Assembly: GCA_934270345.1 (NCBI GenBank)
Contig: CAKQPT010000005.1
Span: 1-64,000 of the forward strand
Reading direction: 5' to 3'
From: an uncultured Oribacterium sp.
GTDB lineage: Bacteria; Bacillota; Clostridia; Lachnospirales; Lachnospiraceae
DNA length: 64,000 nucleotides
Positions 44,226 through 52,717 of this stretch are shown piece by piece (the first letter of the stretch is position 1; every line of letters begins with the position of its first letter). The notes below the pieces were generated by a model. The model saw only the letters and a list, made by a program, of their open reading frames with translations. It searched no databases and was not told the DNA's origin. The translations under genes and the position numbers were made by a program.

Positions 44226-44764
44226 ATGCCTAAATCTAACTCTCCTTCCTCTTTCTGAACAGTTGCCTTCTCTTCTGCATTAATATCAATCGTATCTGCC
44301 TGGCCCTTCATAATCTGAATCAACTTCACAGCACCCACGATGGCAAGGAAAACAAATCCGACGAGCATCGCATAGTATATCCAGTTCATTTGTATCCATG
44401 TCATGGAAACCGCGGTTACACCCTTATTCACCGAAGTAAAGGTGATAAGACTACGAATGCAGAAAGCCGCAAAACCGATGACGCCGACATTGACGATGAT
44501 GCCCAGTACCTTCTGTGCCGGCTTCGGCAGTACTTTATACAGCATGTCGACTGAGATATCCGCACCTTCCGCCATGGCCAGCGGAGCACCGAAGAACACC
44601 ATGATGCAGAAACAGATTCTCGCAAGCTCCTCTGTGAAGTTCTGCCCGATGGTAAACAGTCTGCACACGACCTGGATAACCATCAGCGCAAAAATCACAA
44701 AGAGAAGTACTATGCAAATCGTTTCTACAATTCTGAGATACGTTTTCGCTATTTTTTTTAACAT
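44222..44764 (-). CDS. dctQ: TRAP transporter small permease
   Basis: 180 residues with four hydrophobic segments; the pattern GQNFTEELARICFCIMVFFG and GADISVDMLYKVLPK (about 38-85) is typical of DctQ. The C-terminal 30 residues are a charged tail. Coupled by ATGA to the large permease gene. Confidence 0.88.
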   Translation of the reverse strand: MLKKIAKTYLRIVETICIVLLFVIFALMVIQVVCRLFTIGQNFTEELARICFCIMVFFGAPLAMAEGADISVDMLYKVLPKPAQKVLGIIVNVGVIGFAAFCIRSLITFTSVNKGVTAVSMTWIQMNWIYYAMLVGFVFLAIVGAVKLIQIMKGQADTIDINAEEKATVQKEEGELDLGI

Positions 44765-44786
44765 TTTCTTACTCTCCCGAATAATT

Positions 44787-44811
44787 TTGGGGGCTGTTAT
44801 TCAGCCCCCAA
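44787..44811 (-). terminator. Intercistronic hairpin between dctP and dctQ
   Basis: TTGGGGGCTG / CAGCCCCCAA perfect 10-bp stem, followed by AATTATTC on the minus strand. Probably a partial terminator giving more binding protein than permease. Confidence 0.75.
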
Positions 44812-44823
44812 CGATCTTTTCGC

Positions 44824-45903
44824 TTACTTTGCGTAGCTCATAACCTCATCATATGTGGTAGCCGTCCACTTGCTGTTGAACTGCTCCTTATAGTAATCTT
44901 CAAGGGCGGCTCTGAAGGCATCTGTATCCACCTCTGTAAGTGTCATTCCGCCATCCAGACACTGCTGCTTGTACTCATCACGATTCTTCTCAGCAAGCTC
45001 ATCCGCATACTTAAGGTCTTCCGCTGCACAGTCCTGAAGGATCTTCTTCTGATGATCACTCATTCTGTCATAGAGCTCCTTGTGAATATAGAGACCAACA
45101 AATTCATATACGTGATTGGTCTCCATGATGTTCTTCTGAACTTCGTAGAGCTTCAGTGTCGTCATCTGCTCGTAACCGCCCTCGCAGGCCTCTGCAACCT
45201 TCGTCTGCAGTGCGGTATACAGCTCCGACATCGCTACGGTTGTGGAAGAAACGCCGAGTTTCGACCAGGTATCTACGTATACAGTCATGCCTGGAAGTCT
45301 CAGTTTCAGGCCTTTGACATCATCTGGAGTCTTCACTTCCTTATTGGCTGCCAGTACTCGAACATCTCGGTTATGGAAGCCCAAGGTTACGAAACCATTG
45401 TCCTCATAAATCTGCTTCAGCTTATCACCAATACCGGAATTCAGGATTGCCTCCTGCTGCTCCACGCTCTGCATCAAGAATGGTGCGTCGAGGAAGGTAT
45501 ATTCTGGTGCGTACAGATCCAGGCCCTCGAGACCCGCCATGGTCATATCTAGATCACCAGATGCAACGGCTGCATAGTTGTCACCTGCATTTCCCAGTGT
45601 TCCATCTGTGAAAAGGCTGATATCGATTGATCCGCCAGAAGCGGTCTTTACATCCTCTACAAACTTCGCAAGTGCGACGCCTGCCGGCGCATCAGCGGCA
45701 TAAGCTGTAGCAAGGTCAATCTTGAATGTTTCTTCATCTGCAGCTTGAGTGTCTTCTGCAACTGTAGATGCCTCCGCATTCTCGGTTGCAGCAGCCTTCT
45801 CCGTCGTACCAGATGCACTGGATCCTGAACCTCCACAAGCTGCAAGCGATGCAGCAAGGATGGTAGCACTACATGTTAATGCGATTACTTTTCTTAACTT
45901 CAT
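44824..45903 (-). CDS. dctP: TRAP transporter substrate-binding lipoprotein
   Basis: 359 residues. Lipobox LAAC-GGS at residue 23, then Ala/Thr/Glu linker. The DctP fold carries LRLPGMTVYVDTWSKLG (about 195-211), whose Arg usually forms the salt bridge to the ligand carboxylate. First gene of dctP-dctQ-dctM-dehydratase, divergent from the GntR regulator. Ligand probably a hexuronate or aldonate. Confidence 0.9.
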   Translation of the reverse strand: MKLRKVIALTCSATILAASLAACGGSGSSASGTTEKAAATENAEASTVAEDTQAADEETFKIDLATAYAADAPAGVALAKFVEDVKTASGGSIDISLFTDGTLGNAGDNYAAVASGDLDMTMAGLEGLDLYAPEYTFLDAPFLMQSVEQQEAILNSGIGDKLKQIYEDNGFVTLGFHNRDVRVLAANKEVKTPDDVKGLKLRLPGMTVYVDTWSKLGVSSTTVAMSELYTALQTKVAEACEGGYEQMTTLKLYEVQKNIMETNHVYEFVGLYIHKELYDRMSDHQKKILQDCAAEDLKYADELAEKNRDEYKQQCLDGGMTLTEVDTDAFRAALEDYYKEQFNSKWTATTYDEVMSYAK

Positions 45904-46005
45904 TTTTATTTCCTCCGTGAGAACCGAACTTTTTTATTGATTTCAATTTATCATCCTTTTTTCCTTTAGAAAAAGCATTTATGTGGTATCATCTATAAGT
46001 ACCTG

Positions 46006-46015
46006 ATGTATACAT
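46006..46015. promoter_or_regulatory. Candidate GntR operator
   Basis: ATGTATACAT palindrome midway between divergent dctP and gntR. GTATAC-centred sites are common for FCD-type GntR regulators. Prediction only. Confidence 0.4.
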
Positions 46016-46065
46016 GTTGCACACACAATCACTGGAAATAAGGCTAAAAGCGAGGAATTTCACCA

Positions 46066-46713
46066 ATGGCAAACCTGAAAGAAACCACCTATTTATTCAT
46101 AAAGGAGAAGATTCTGGACTGCAGCTACGCGCCGAATACGTTTATCAACGAGGCGGAGGTGATGAAGGAGATTGATGTTTCGCGGACGCCGGTGCGTGAG
46201 GCGTTCAGTAAGCTGGAGCAGGAGGGGTTCATCGAGGTCATCCCGAAGAAAGGGGTGCTGGTGAAGGCGCTGACGATTTCGGTCATCAATCAGACCTTTG
46301 AATCCCGGCAGTTACTGGAGCCTTTTATCATCGAACACTATATGAAATTCGTGGACTGGAAGGAGCTTCGGTCGATTATGGCGGATTCGCGGGCGATGCT
46401 GGATGCGCCGGAAAATCATGAGGGCTTCTGCGCGATGGACGACCACCTTCATCGGGTCATTACGGCCGCCTGCCCGAATATGTTTTTCATCGAGATGCTG
46501 AAGCACATCTATGACCAGAATCAGCGGATCCGTAAGCTGAATGGCCCGGATATCTGGGAACGGCATCTGGTCGCGGCGCAGGAGCACATCGATATCATCA
46601 CGGCGATTCTGGCGGAGGATTACGCCGTCGCGGCGGATCTCATGCGGAAGCACCTCGACTACTCGAAGAGCACCGCGCTGGTCAGCCTAAGCAGTAAAGC
46701 GATCAGTTTTTAA
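46066..46713 (+). CDS. GntR-family regulator (FCD subfamily)
   Basis: 215 residues. Winged HTH (about 25-70: NEAEVMKEIDVSRTPVREAF) and FCD ligand-binding domain with the expected Asp/His metal residues (MDDHLHRVI near 125; H in AAQEHIDII near 172; H in MRKHLDYS near 195). Divergent from the TRAP/dehydratase operon, which it most likely represses until the sugar acid is present. AGGAATTTCACCA precedes ATG. Confidence 0.87.
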   Translation: MANLKETTYLFIKEKILDCSYAPNTFINEAEVMKEIDVSRTPVREAFSKLEQEGFIEVIPKKGVLVKALTISVINQTFESRQLLEPFIIEHYMKFVDWKELRSIMADSRAMLDAPENHEGFCAMDDHLHRVITAACPNMFFIEMLKHIYDQNQRIRKLNGPDIWERHLVAAQEHIDIITAILAEDYAVAADLMRKHLDYSKSTALVSLSSKAISF

Positions 46714-46802
46714 TTACTTCACAGGCCCGATAAGTTCAGAAACAGTGACTTCAGGATGTTTTCGTAGAGTTTCTATTTCGAGAATGCAGGGCATGAACGA
46801 CG

Positions 46803-46881
46803 ATGGAAAAGCCAGAGGCATTGGCCCTGTACATAAAAATATCCCACTGTGAATCGCGGGGAAGGTGGTTCACGGTGGGAT
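46803..46881. terminator. Bidirectional terminator with adjoining GCATTGGCC repeat
   Basis: ATCCCACTGTGAA pairs with TTCACGGTGGGAT (46841-46853 with 46869-46881, one G-T) and U-tracts lie on both sides. It serves gntR and the convergent peptidase gene. Immediately upstream 46803-46830 carries GGCATTGGCCCTGTACATAAA, a copy of the dispersed repeat. Confidence 0.8.
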
Positions 46882-46929
46882 TTTTGTGTCCGACTCCATC
46901 AGGAGAAGACGGCACCGTCAGTCGTGATC

Positions 46930-48021
46930 TTAGAGGATGTCGCGGCGGAGGATGTGCCAGAGGTCTGCGCTGCTGAGGTCCTGCACGAGGTGAGTGACGA
47001 GGGCGATGGTGGCGTCGATGTCGTCGATCCTGCAGAAGTTATAGTGGCTGTGCACGTAGCGGCTCGGGACGCCGAGGACGAGGACCGGGACGGCCTGCTG
47101 CGTGAGGCTGATGACGCCGGCGTTGGTGCCGCCACCTCGTCGGACGGCTTCCTGATAGCGGATGTGGTACTTGTCAGCGATGTGCTCGGCGACTTCGATG
47201 AAGGCCGGGTTCGAGATGTAGCTTCGGTCCATGATGCGGATCTGCGTGCCTTCGCCCATCCGGCACTGCGCCTGCTGCACGCCGAAATAGAAGTCATCCG
47301 ATGGGGAGCCTTCGAAGACGATCGCGAGGTCCGGGCGGACCTGCTGCGCGGTGACGGTCGCGCCGCGCTCTCCGACTTCTTCCTGTGCGGCGAGTGCGCC
47401 GACCAGTCTGACCGGAAGTGTGGCGGCCTGGGCACGGAGCTGCTGCATGATTTCGATGATGACGGCGCAGCCGACGCGGTTGTCGAACGCCTTGCCGAAG
47501 CAGAGTCCGTGCTTTTCGTCATAGTGGAAGCGGACGTCCGGCACAATCGGATCGCCGATGCGGATGCCGAAGGACGTGATCACTTCTTCTCTGCTGGTGG
47601 CGCCGACGTCGAGCTTCAGTGTTTCGATCTGGAGCTTCGTGTTTTTCCGCTCTTCTTCGCTCATGAAGTGAACAGGTTCGGAGGCGATGATGCCCCGGAT
47701 GTACTCTCCCTTCCGGTTGCGGATCAGGACGGAATGCGCCGGCAGGCTGGTCGGGTGAAAGCCGCCGAGAAGGATGATTTTCAGTGTTCCGTCGTCTTCG
47801 ATGCTCTGGACCATCATGCCGCATTCGTCGAGGTGCGCGTCGAGGAGAAGGGTCGGGCGGTCGTCCGGCTCCTGTGCCGGCAGGTCGAGGTAGAGATTAT
47901 TCATCGCGTCGTTCCGGTAGCGCAGCCCCTCGAGATAGGGCTCGGCACACCGCAGTACATCTTCTTCATATCCGCTGGGACCGAAGGCGTCGGACAGCGC
48001 CTGAAACAGCTTAAGATTCAT
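46930..48021 (-). CDS. M42-family metallopeptidase
   Basis: 363-residue cytosolic aminopeptidase of the PepA/FrvX group. Metal ligands can be placed: His in LLDAHLDE (about 62), Asp in KAFDNRVG (about 177), catalytic Glu-Glu in AAQEEVGERG (about 212), ligand in FEGSPSD (about 238) and His in VHSHYN (about 322). Likely trims peptides. Monocistronic, with the bidirectional terminator downstream. Confidence 0.9.
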   Translation of the reverse strand: MNLKLFQALSDAFGPSGYEEDVLRCAEPYLEGLRYRNDAMNNLYLDLPAQEPDDRPTLLLDAHLDECGMMVQSIEDDGTLKIILLGGFHPTSLPAHSVLIRNRKGEYIRGIIASEPVHFMSEEERKNTKLQIETLKLDVGATSREEVITSFGIRIGDPIVPDVRFHYDEKHGLCFGKAFDNRVGCAVIIEIMQQLRAQAATLPVRLVGALAAQEEVGERGATVTAQQVRPDLAIVFEGSPSDDFYFGVQQAQCRMGEGTQIRIMDRSYISNPAFIEVAEHIADKYHIRYQEAVRRGGGTNAGVISLTQQAVPVLVLGVPSRYVHSHYNFCRIDDIDATIALVTHLVQDLSSADLWHILRRDIL

Positions 48022-48119
48022 TTCGAACGTTCCTTTCTGGTTTTCGTTTGTGTTTACTATAGTAGCACGGATCGACAGGGGATGCGGGGATGACCATATT
48101 ACGAAGTGATTTAATGATA

Positions 48120-49472
48120 CTACACGTCATATACGGTGTATCGGATATTTCTTGCTTTTCCGATCTGTCTGAGCTGTTTACTCGTAACCAGGTTCCGGAT
48201 GCGTCGTGAAGCACTGGCCGCGCTGATACCCAGCAGCTTTTCGACATCTGCTCTTGTGATTTCGCCGTGCGTTCGGGCGTACTGTAAAATCTGCTGTGCT
48301 GTATCATCGATGGCTTGTCTGGTTTCTGGATTCGTTTCTACTGCTGTTGTCGTTCTGGTTTCTACAGCTTCTTTCATTTCGGATCTGCTGTTTATGTTCG
48401 GAAGGATGATTTTAAAGCTGTTGTTCGTTGTGGTGATCGTCGGCTGTTCGGTCTTCCCTTCATAAGCCCGCAGTATTTTTCCGAGGCCGGTACCGTACGC
48501 TTCGATCAGATGCAGGCGGTAGAAAACATTGGACAGTTCCTGATTTCGGCATACGGATATGCCCGCCATCACATCCTCCAGTTCGATTCCTGGAACCAGT
48601 CCGCCGATGGACACGAATTCGATACGGTCTTCGTACATGCTGATCAGAGCGCTGGCACTGTATGCGTAGTCACGGTGTACCAGCAGATTTAAGAGCGCCT
48701 CTCTGACTGCTATTTCCGGATAATCTCTGGTATCGATTCGGGTTAGTTTTTCGATCGTGGCTCGTGTTCGATTTCGGAAATCGATGAAATCATAGACTTC
48801 ATTCATCTGCCTCATGAGTGATCCACCGAATTCCCTGCGGTCTGTGAAGATCACCTGATCGGTTCCCTGGAACACGGCTACTTTAATGGTATGTGTGCAC
48901 TGGTCTGACAGAAGAAGCGCCAGATTCGTATATAATCCATCCCGGTCGATCAGCTTCAGGCTGCGCATCTGCTGTGCGCCGAACTCTACATTTCGAAGCT
49001 GAAACTCTTTTTCTGTGGCTTCGAAGCTCAATGCCTGATTCAGGCTACGCATGGACTCGAAGCAATCGCCATCTGTTTCTTTAATCATCCGCCGAATGGC
49101 GCTATCTGTGGCCGGCACGGATGAATATCCCTGTCTGACATAAACACCTTCTGGCCGCATGCCCTTTTGGGCGATGTAGTATGGTCGATCTGTTCCACGC
49201 TGGATTTCTACTTCCACAATTGCCTTGCCGTCCTCTTCGATGATGTCATAATGCAAAAACATCGTGAGATCTGGTTTGATGGAATCTCTTACCATATTGC
49301 TGATTTGTAAGGACACACTGTCTGGATCCTCCACACCGAGGATGCTTCCATCATCATTTACGCCTATATACAGTTTTCCACCGTCGCAGTTGGCAAATGC
49401 TATGATTTCTTTTTTGATATCACTTATCACGACTGCTTTTAATTCAACTGTTTCACTCTCCTGATAACGCAT
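48120..49472 (-). CDS. AlbA_2 (Schlafen-type) putative transcriptional regulator
   Basis: 450 residues. N-terminal AlbA_2 domain (ESETVELKAVV then IIAFANCDGGKLYIGVNDDG, about 5-50), middle region, HATPase_c_4-like part (VREALLNLLVHRDYA near 258; EAYGTGLGKILRAYEG near 330) and C-terminal winged HTH (ITRADVEKLLGISAASASR near 405). Typical of RecG-like/Schlafen regulators. CGGAGGAAG precedes ATG. A 36-bp palindrome centred on GATCGATTC lies about 40 bases upstream, a possible autoregulatory site. Confidence 0.82.
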   Translation of the reverse strand: MRYQESETVELKAVVISDIKKEIIAFANCDGGKLYIGVNDDGSILGVEDPDSVSLQISNMVRDSIKPDLTMFLHYDIIEEDGKAIVEVEIQRGTDRPYYIAQKGMRPEGVYVRQGYSSVPATDSAIRRMIKETDGDCFESMRSLNQALSFEATEKEFQLRNVEFGAQQMRSLKLIDRDGLYTNLALLLSDQCTHTIKVAVFQGTDQVIFTDRREFGGSLMRQMNEVYDFIDFRNRTRATIEKLTRIDTRDYPEIAVREALLNLLVHRDYAYSASALISMYEDRIEFVSIGGLVPGIELEDVMAGISVCRNQELSNVFYRLHLIEAYGTGLGKILRAYEGKTEQPTITTTNNSFKIILPNINSRSEMKEAVETRTTTAVETNPETRQAIDDTAQQILQYARTHGEITRADVEKLLGISAASASRRIRNLVTSKQLRQIGKARNIRYTVYDV

Positions 49473-49513
49473 ATCTTCTTCCTCCGTGTTTTTATCTAAT
49501 CATTATCTTATCA

Positions 49514-49549
49514 TATCTCGCCAAAAGGATCGATTCATTTGACGAGATA
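49514..49549. promoter_or_regulatory. 36-bp palindrome upstream of the AlbA_2 gene
   Basis: TATCTCGCCAAA and TTTGACGAGATA arms (one mismatch) around GGATCGATTC, 42 bases before the AlbA_2 start. Nearly identical to 52517-52552. Confidence 0.7.
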
Positions 49550-49645
49550 AATGAGGAGATAATTCGATGCGCGTCATTCGGCGGCTTGACTTTCCACGCA
49601 ATTACGTTGTTTTTTCACATTTGACGTTCATTTCATCTTATCATC

Positions 49646-49699
49646 ATCTCGTCACAATCTCGTCACGAATCGATTCACATGAGGAGATTGTGACGAGAT
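49646..49699. promoter_or_regulatory. 54-bp palindrome in the AlbA_2 upstream region
   Basis: Perfect 16-bp arms ATCTCGTCACAATCTC (49646-49661) and complement (49684-49699) centred on GAATCGATTC. Shares the CTCGTCA arm word with palindromes at 49514 and 52517. The gene-free region 49473-49850 otherwise holds only repeat module copy 2. Confidence 0.75.
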
Positions 49700-49708
49700 A
49701 ATGATCGA

Positions 49709-49860
49709 GTGATGAGGTGGAGGGCGGAGGCATAGACCGAAGACATAGCAGCGCCGGGCAGTTAATATAATTCAGATTATGATAATTCAAATTATATTAA
49801 CTGCTCGGCGCTGTATTTATACCTCTTCGGGTATATGGGGTCTGACCCCATTACAAAATT
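49709..49860. repeat. Modular ~140-bp repeat, copy 2
   Basis: Same order as 41613-41755: GGAGGGCGGAGGCATAGACC, palindrome (49750-49773 with 49790-49812), TATACC hairpin, GGGGTCTGACCCC (49837-49849), ATTACAAAATTCTTAAG into the SRAP stop. Relative to copy 1, a G-C pair in the stem is replaced by A-T on both arms. Confidence 0.85.
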
Positions 49861-50576
49861 CTTAAGAAGGTCATGTCGGTGATAGCATGAGGGATGAGGC
49901 CGGCGGGATTTGTGGTCGGAGCAAGCCAGGAAGAGAGATAATCTTCGGGCAGAAGCAGCGGCATGCGGTCGTGGATGAAGCGTATGCTGTCTGCGGGTTC
50001 GCGTGTCAGGACGACGAAATGCGGGAGGCCGGCCTCGATGCGATAGAGTCCGCAGAGCCAGGTCATGGTGCTGTGCGTGGGATGGATCGCGTACTTGTCG
50101 CCGGTTTTTGGCTTTCTGTCCGGGGCGGTGAGATGCTCCCACTCGTAATAGCCGCTTGCGGGGATGATGCAGCGGTGGCGGATCCAGTCTTCGCGAAAGG
50201 TTGGTTTTTCGGCGGCAGTTTCGACACGGGCGTTAATGAGGAGCGAGCGGGCATTGTAGCCCCACTGCATCGGAAAAACCGCGGGCTTGCCATTGCGGTC
50301 TGGCGCGATGACCGGCGTGAGGTCCGTCGGACGGATGTCAAGAGGCGGGATTACGTTGGGTGTAGAAAGTGCCGCCGGAGGCAAGGAGCCGTGAAGCTGT
50401 GCATCTGGAGCCGGCGATGAGAGGCTATCGGCCCGCAGAGATGATATCTGAGCGTCGGCGGCAAAGGTCTTAGATTGTGTGGATGGCCAGCGTTGCATCA
50501 ACGGGGAGCGGTTCATCTGCGCGATGATTTTCTGCATTTCCGGACTTTCTTTATCGATGTAAAAGCGACAGCACAT
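49851..50576 (-). CDS. SRAP-family protein (HMCES/YedK-like)
   Basis: 241 residues. The ATG at 50576 (AGGAG upstream) gives MCCRFYID, so Cys2 becomes the N-terminal nucleophile that crosslinks abasic sites in single-stranded DNA after Met removal. Other active-site elements: WGYNARSLLINARVETAAEK (about 92-111), IIPASGYYEWEH (about 125) and FIHDRMPLLL with the conserved His (about 205). Residues about 35-72 form a Ser/Ala/Pro-rich insertion not expected in the family. The last codons lie in repeat module copy 2. Confidence 0.88.
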   Translation of the reverse strand: MCCRFYIDKESPEMQKIIAQMNRSPLMQRWPSTQSKTFAADAQISSLRADSLSSPAPDAQLHGSLPPAALSTPNVIPPLDIRPTDLTPVIAPDRNGKPAVFPMQWGYNARSLLINARVETAAEKPTFREDWIRHRCIIPASGYYEWEHLTAPDRKPKTGDKYAIHPTHSTMTWLCGLYRIEAGLPHFVVLTREPADSIRFIHDRMPLLLPEDYLSSWLAPTTNPAGLIPHAITDMTFLRIL

Positions 50577-50988
50577 AGCCAACTCCTGTGGGATGAATGC
50601 ATGTTAAGTTCCTGCAGCGAGTGTCATTTTTACACGGTTCACTGCTAGGATAGACTACATTTGATTATAGCTTGTTCGATCAGGCACCACAATGTACTGG
50701 CAAAATGGGAACTTTCGCAAAGTGATGTTTTCCGGTCTACGTGACATTAAGTTCAGGGCGTCGAGAGCCCCTGCCGAAGCTTTTTCAGTGAGATGTCGTG
50801 GGCCGAGATAATGTCACTGGTCGAGAAAACGTGCAGTTTGCGTCATAAACCGGAAATCTGCTCGAAAATTCTCTGCAGGGTTTCGTCGGAGTTAATGTCA
50901 TAAGGTCGCCGAGAGGCGAGTCTGTGAAAAACCATAATGGCAGGAGCGCCCGGAATGCATGCTTTGTGAAAACGAGAGCTGTGTCCCA
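50577..50988. other. Gene-free stretch upstream of SRAP
   Basis: No convincing gene on either strand. It contains several AATGTCA/GTCATAA words (50741, 50812, 50842, 50896) and the SRAP promoter region. ORFs reading through on the minus strand have poor composition. Confidence 0.4.
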
Positions 50989-51080
50989 TTTTTCGACCGA
51001 AAAAGTGTTGTGGCGTTGCGTTTTTCGACCGAATAAATGTAGATTGGTTGCATTTTTCGACTGAATAAGTGTTGACTGAA
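50989..51080. repeat. 32-bp tandem repeat (three units)
   Basis: TTTTTCGACCGA starts at 50989 and 51021, and TTTTTCGACTGA at 51053; each is followed by A(A/T)AA(G/A)TGT. Period exactly 32. Not a CRISPR: unit spacing is too short and the whole unit is similar. Confidence 0.8.
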
Positions 51081-51128
51081 AGGGACATGATGATGTGGAG
51101 GGCGGAGGCATTGGCCGAGGACATAAAA
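51081..51128 (+). repeat. Copy of the GCATTGGCC-type dispersed repeat
   Basis: GGGACATGATGATGTGGAGG then GCGGAGGCATTGGCCGAGGA, directly after the 32-bp tandem array and before the malY terminator. Confidence 0.75.
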
Positions 51129-51129
51129 A

Positions 51130-51157
51130 CGCCGTACAGAAGGGCTTCCGTACGGCG
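51130..51157 (-). terminator. Terminator of the MalY-like gene
   Basis: CGCCGTAC / GTACGGCG stem extended by GAAG/CTTC pairing, followed by TTTTTATG on the minus strand. It lies about 100 bases after the stop. Confidence 0.75.
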
Positions 51158-51256
51158 GTAGGCGTCATTTTCCGAACAGGTCACTGTGCGTCCCCGTGCG
51201 GGACAAGGTCAGCACCAGCCTTTTTATTCTCGTTTTAACACATGTGCGGCTCTTCA

Positions 51257-52465
51257 TTACGCATTGAATACGTACTTGTCGAGGCGGTCAAACGCTTCCT
51301 GCACTCTCGAGAGCGGAAGTGCCAGGTTGATACGTAAGTGGCATGGGCCGTGGAACATACGTCCATCCTGGCAGGCGACGCCGACATCCCATGCGGCCTG
51401 CTCGACATCTTCGATCGTCTTTCCGTGCTTCTCACACCACTCGCTGCAGTCAACGAAGAGCATGTAGGTGCCTTCTGGACGGCTGACGTTCACGCCGTCG
51501 AAGTTTTCCTTTATATAATTGCAGGCGTAATCGATGTTGCCGGTGATAACTTCGCGGAGCTCATCCAGCCATTCATATCCTTCCGGCTGATAGGCACCGA
51601 TCAGAGCATGCATGGAAAGCACGTTCATACTGTTGTAGTGGCTCAGGCTGGACTCCTTGGCGATGCGGTCGCGGAGATGCTGGTTATAGATGATGTGATA
51701 GCTTCCGATGAGACCGGCGAGGTTAAAGGTCTTGCTAGGTGCATAGAGTGCAACAGTACGCATCTTTGCGTCCTCGGATACGCTCTGTGTCGGGATGTGC
51801 TTATGGCCGGTAGTGATGAGGTCAGACCAGATCTCGTCAGCTACGACCATGACGTCGTGCTTCTTAAAGATCTCCATCGCCTTTTCGATTTCCCAGCGCT
51901 CCCATACACGTCCGCATGGGTTGTGCGGTGAACAGAAAATGGTTGCATGGATGTTATGCTCCACGATTTTCTTCTCCATGTCCTCGAAATCCATACGCCA
52001 TACATCATTCTCATCCTTTACGAGCTCACTGTGAACGATGCGATAGCCGTTGTTTGTCAGACTGTTGGTGAAGCCGATGTAGGTCGGTTTGTGAACCAGG
52101 ACGTTATCGCCCCTGGAACAGTACACATTAAGCGCTGAAATCACGCCGCCGAGAACACCGTTTTCATAGCCGATGCACTTCGGGGTCAGGTCGGTGACGC
52201 CGTTTCGCTTCTTCTGCCACTGGATGATGGCGTCGTAATACTCTTTGCGCGGGGAGAAGTAACCGTATGCCGGGTGCTTCGCCCGCTCGATGATGGCTTC
52301 TGGGATCGTCGGAACGGTCGGGAAGTTCATGTCGGCTACCCACATCGGGATGATGTCGAAGCCGTCCTTCGGTGGCTTCGGAGCCATCTTCATCTGGCCG
52401 AGTGCTTCTACTGCGATCGCGTCTTTACCGACGCGGTCCATGATGGATGTAAAATCGTATTTCAT
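51257..52465 (-). CDS. MalY/PatB-family aminotransferase (cystathionine beta-lyase type)
   Basis: 402-residue fold-type I PLP enzyme. Signature features: IPMWVADMNFPTVP (about 39-52), CSPHNPCGRVW (about 175), VVADEIWSDL (about 207) and the PLP lysine in APSKTFNLAGL (about 244). MalY/PatB enzymes cleave cystathionine or cysteine conjugates, releasing homocysteine or thiols, pyruvate and ammonia. AACGGAGG precedes ATG. Monocistronic. A palindrome shared with the AlbA_2 gene lies 50-90 bases upstream. Confidence 0.88.
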   Translation of the reverse strand: MKYDFTSIMDRVGKDAIAVEALGQMKMAPKPPKDGFDIIPMWVADMNFPTVPTIPEAIIERAKHPAYGYFSPRKEYYDAIIQWQKKRNGVTDLTPKCIGYENGVLGGVISALNVYCSRGDNVLVHKPTYIGFTNSLTNNGYRIVHSELVKDENDVWRMDFEDMEKKIVEHNIHATIFCSPHNPCGRVWERWEIEKAMEIFKKHDVMVVADEIWSDLITTGHKHIPTQSVSEDAKMRTVALYAPSKTFNLAGLIGSYHIIYNQHLRDRIAKESSLSHYNSMNVLSMHALIGAYQPEGYEWLDELREVITGNIDYACNYIKENFDGVNVSRPEGTYMLFVDCSEWCEKHGKTIEDVEQAAWDVGVACQDGRMFHGPCHLRINLALPLSRVQEAFDRLDKYVFNA

Positions 52466-52516
52466 GATGAATCTCCTCCGTTTTTATATCTCATCATATT
52501 TTCGCACATCTGATCC

Positions 52517-52569
52517 TATCTCGTCAAAAGAATCGATTCATTTGACGAGATAAATCAGGGGCTAACCCC
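52517..52569. promoter_or_regulatory. 36-bp palindrome and REP-like site upstream of the MalY-like gene
   Basis: TATCTCGTCAAA (52517-52528) and TTTGACGAGATA (52541-52552) are perfect arms around AGAATCGATTCA. A variant REP, GGGGCTAACCCC (52558-52569), and TTACGAAATTCTTAAG follow at once, the same tail as at 35.4, 49.8 and 62.6 kb. Confidence 0.75.
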
Positions 52570-52717
52570 TTTACGAAATTCTTAAGAAGAGAGGCGCCGA
52601 CGGCACAAGATGTAGAAAAGCGGACACAAGATGTACTGTCACGTTTTCGGGGATGGATTATAATACATTTAAGATGCCGATTCCCTTCAGGATTGGGGTA
52701 TAATGTAATCAGAGATC

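Noticed and set aside
50989..51080. Possible short CRISPR array
   Set aside because: Period of 32 is too short, inter-repeat parts are similar to each other, and no cas gene is present.
50785..51184. Overlapping minus-strand ORFs of 113-127 codons across the 32-bp tandem repeat
   Set aside because: No RBS, residue pattern is dictated by the DNA repeats (repeated SVEK/RSKN), and two frames stay open equally well.
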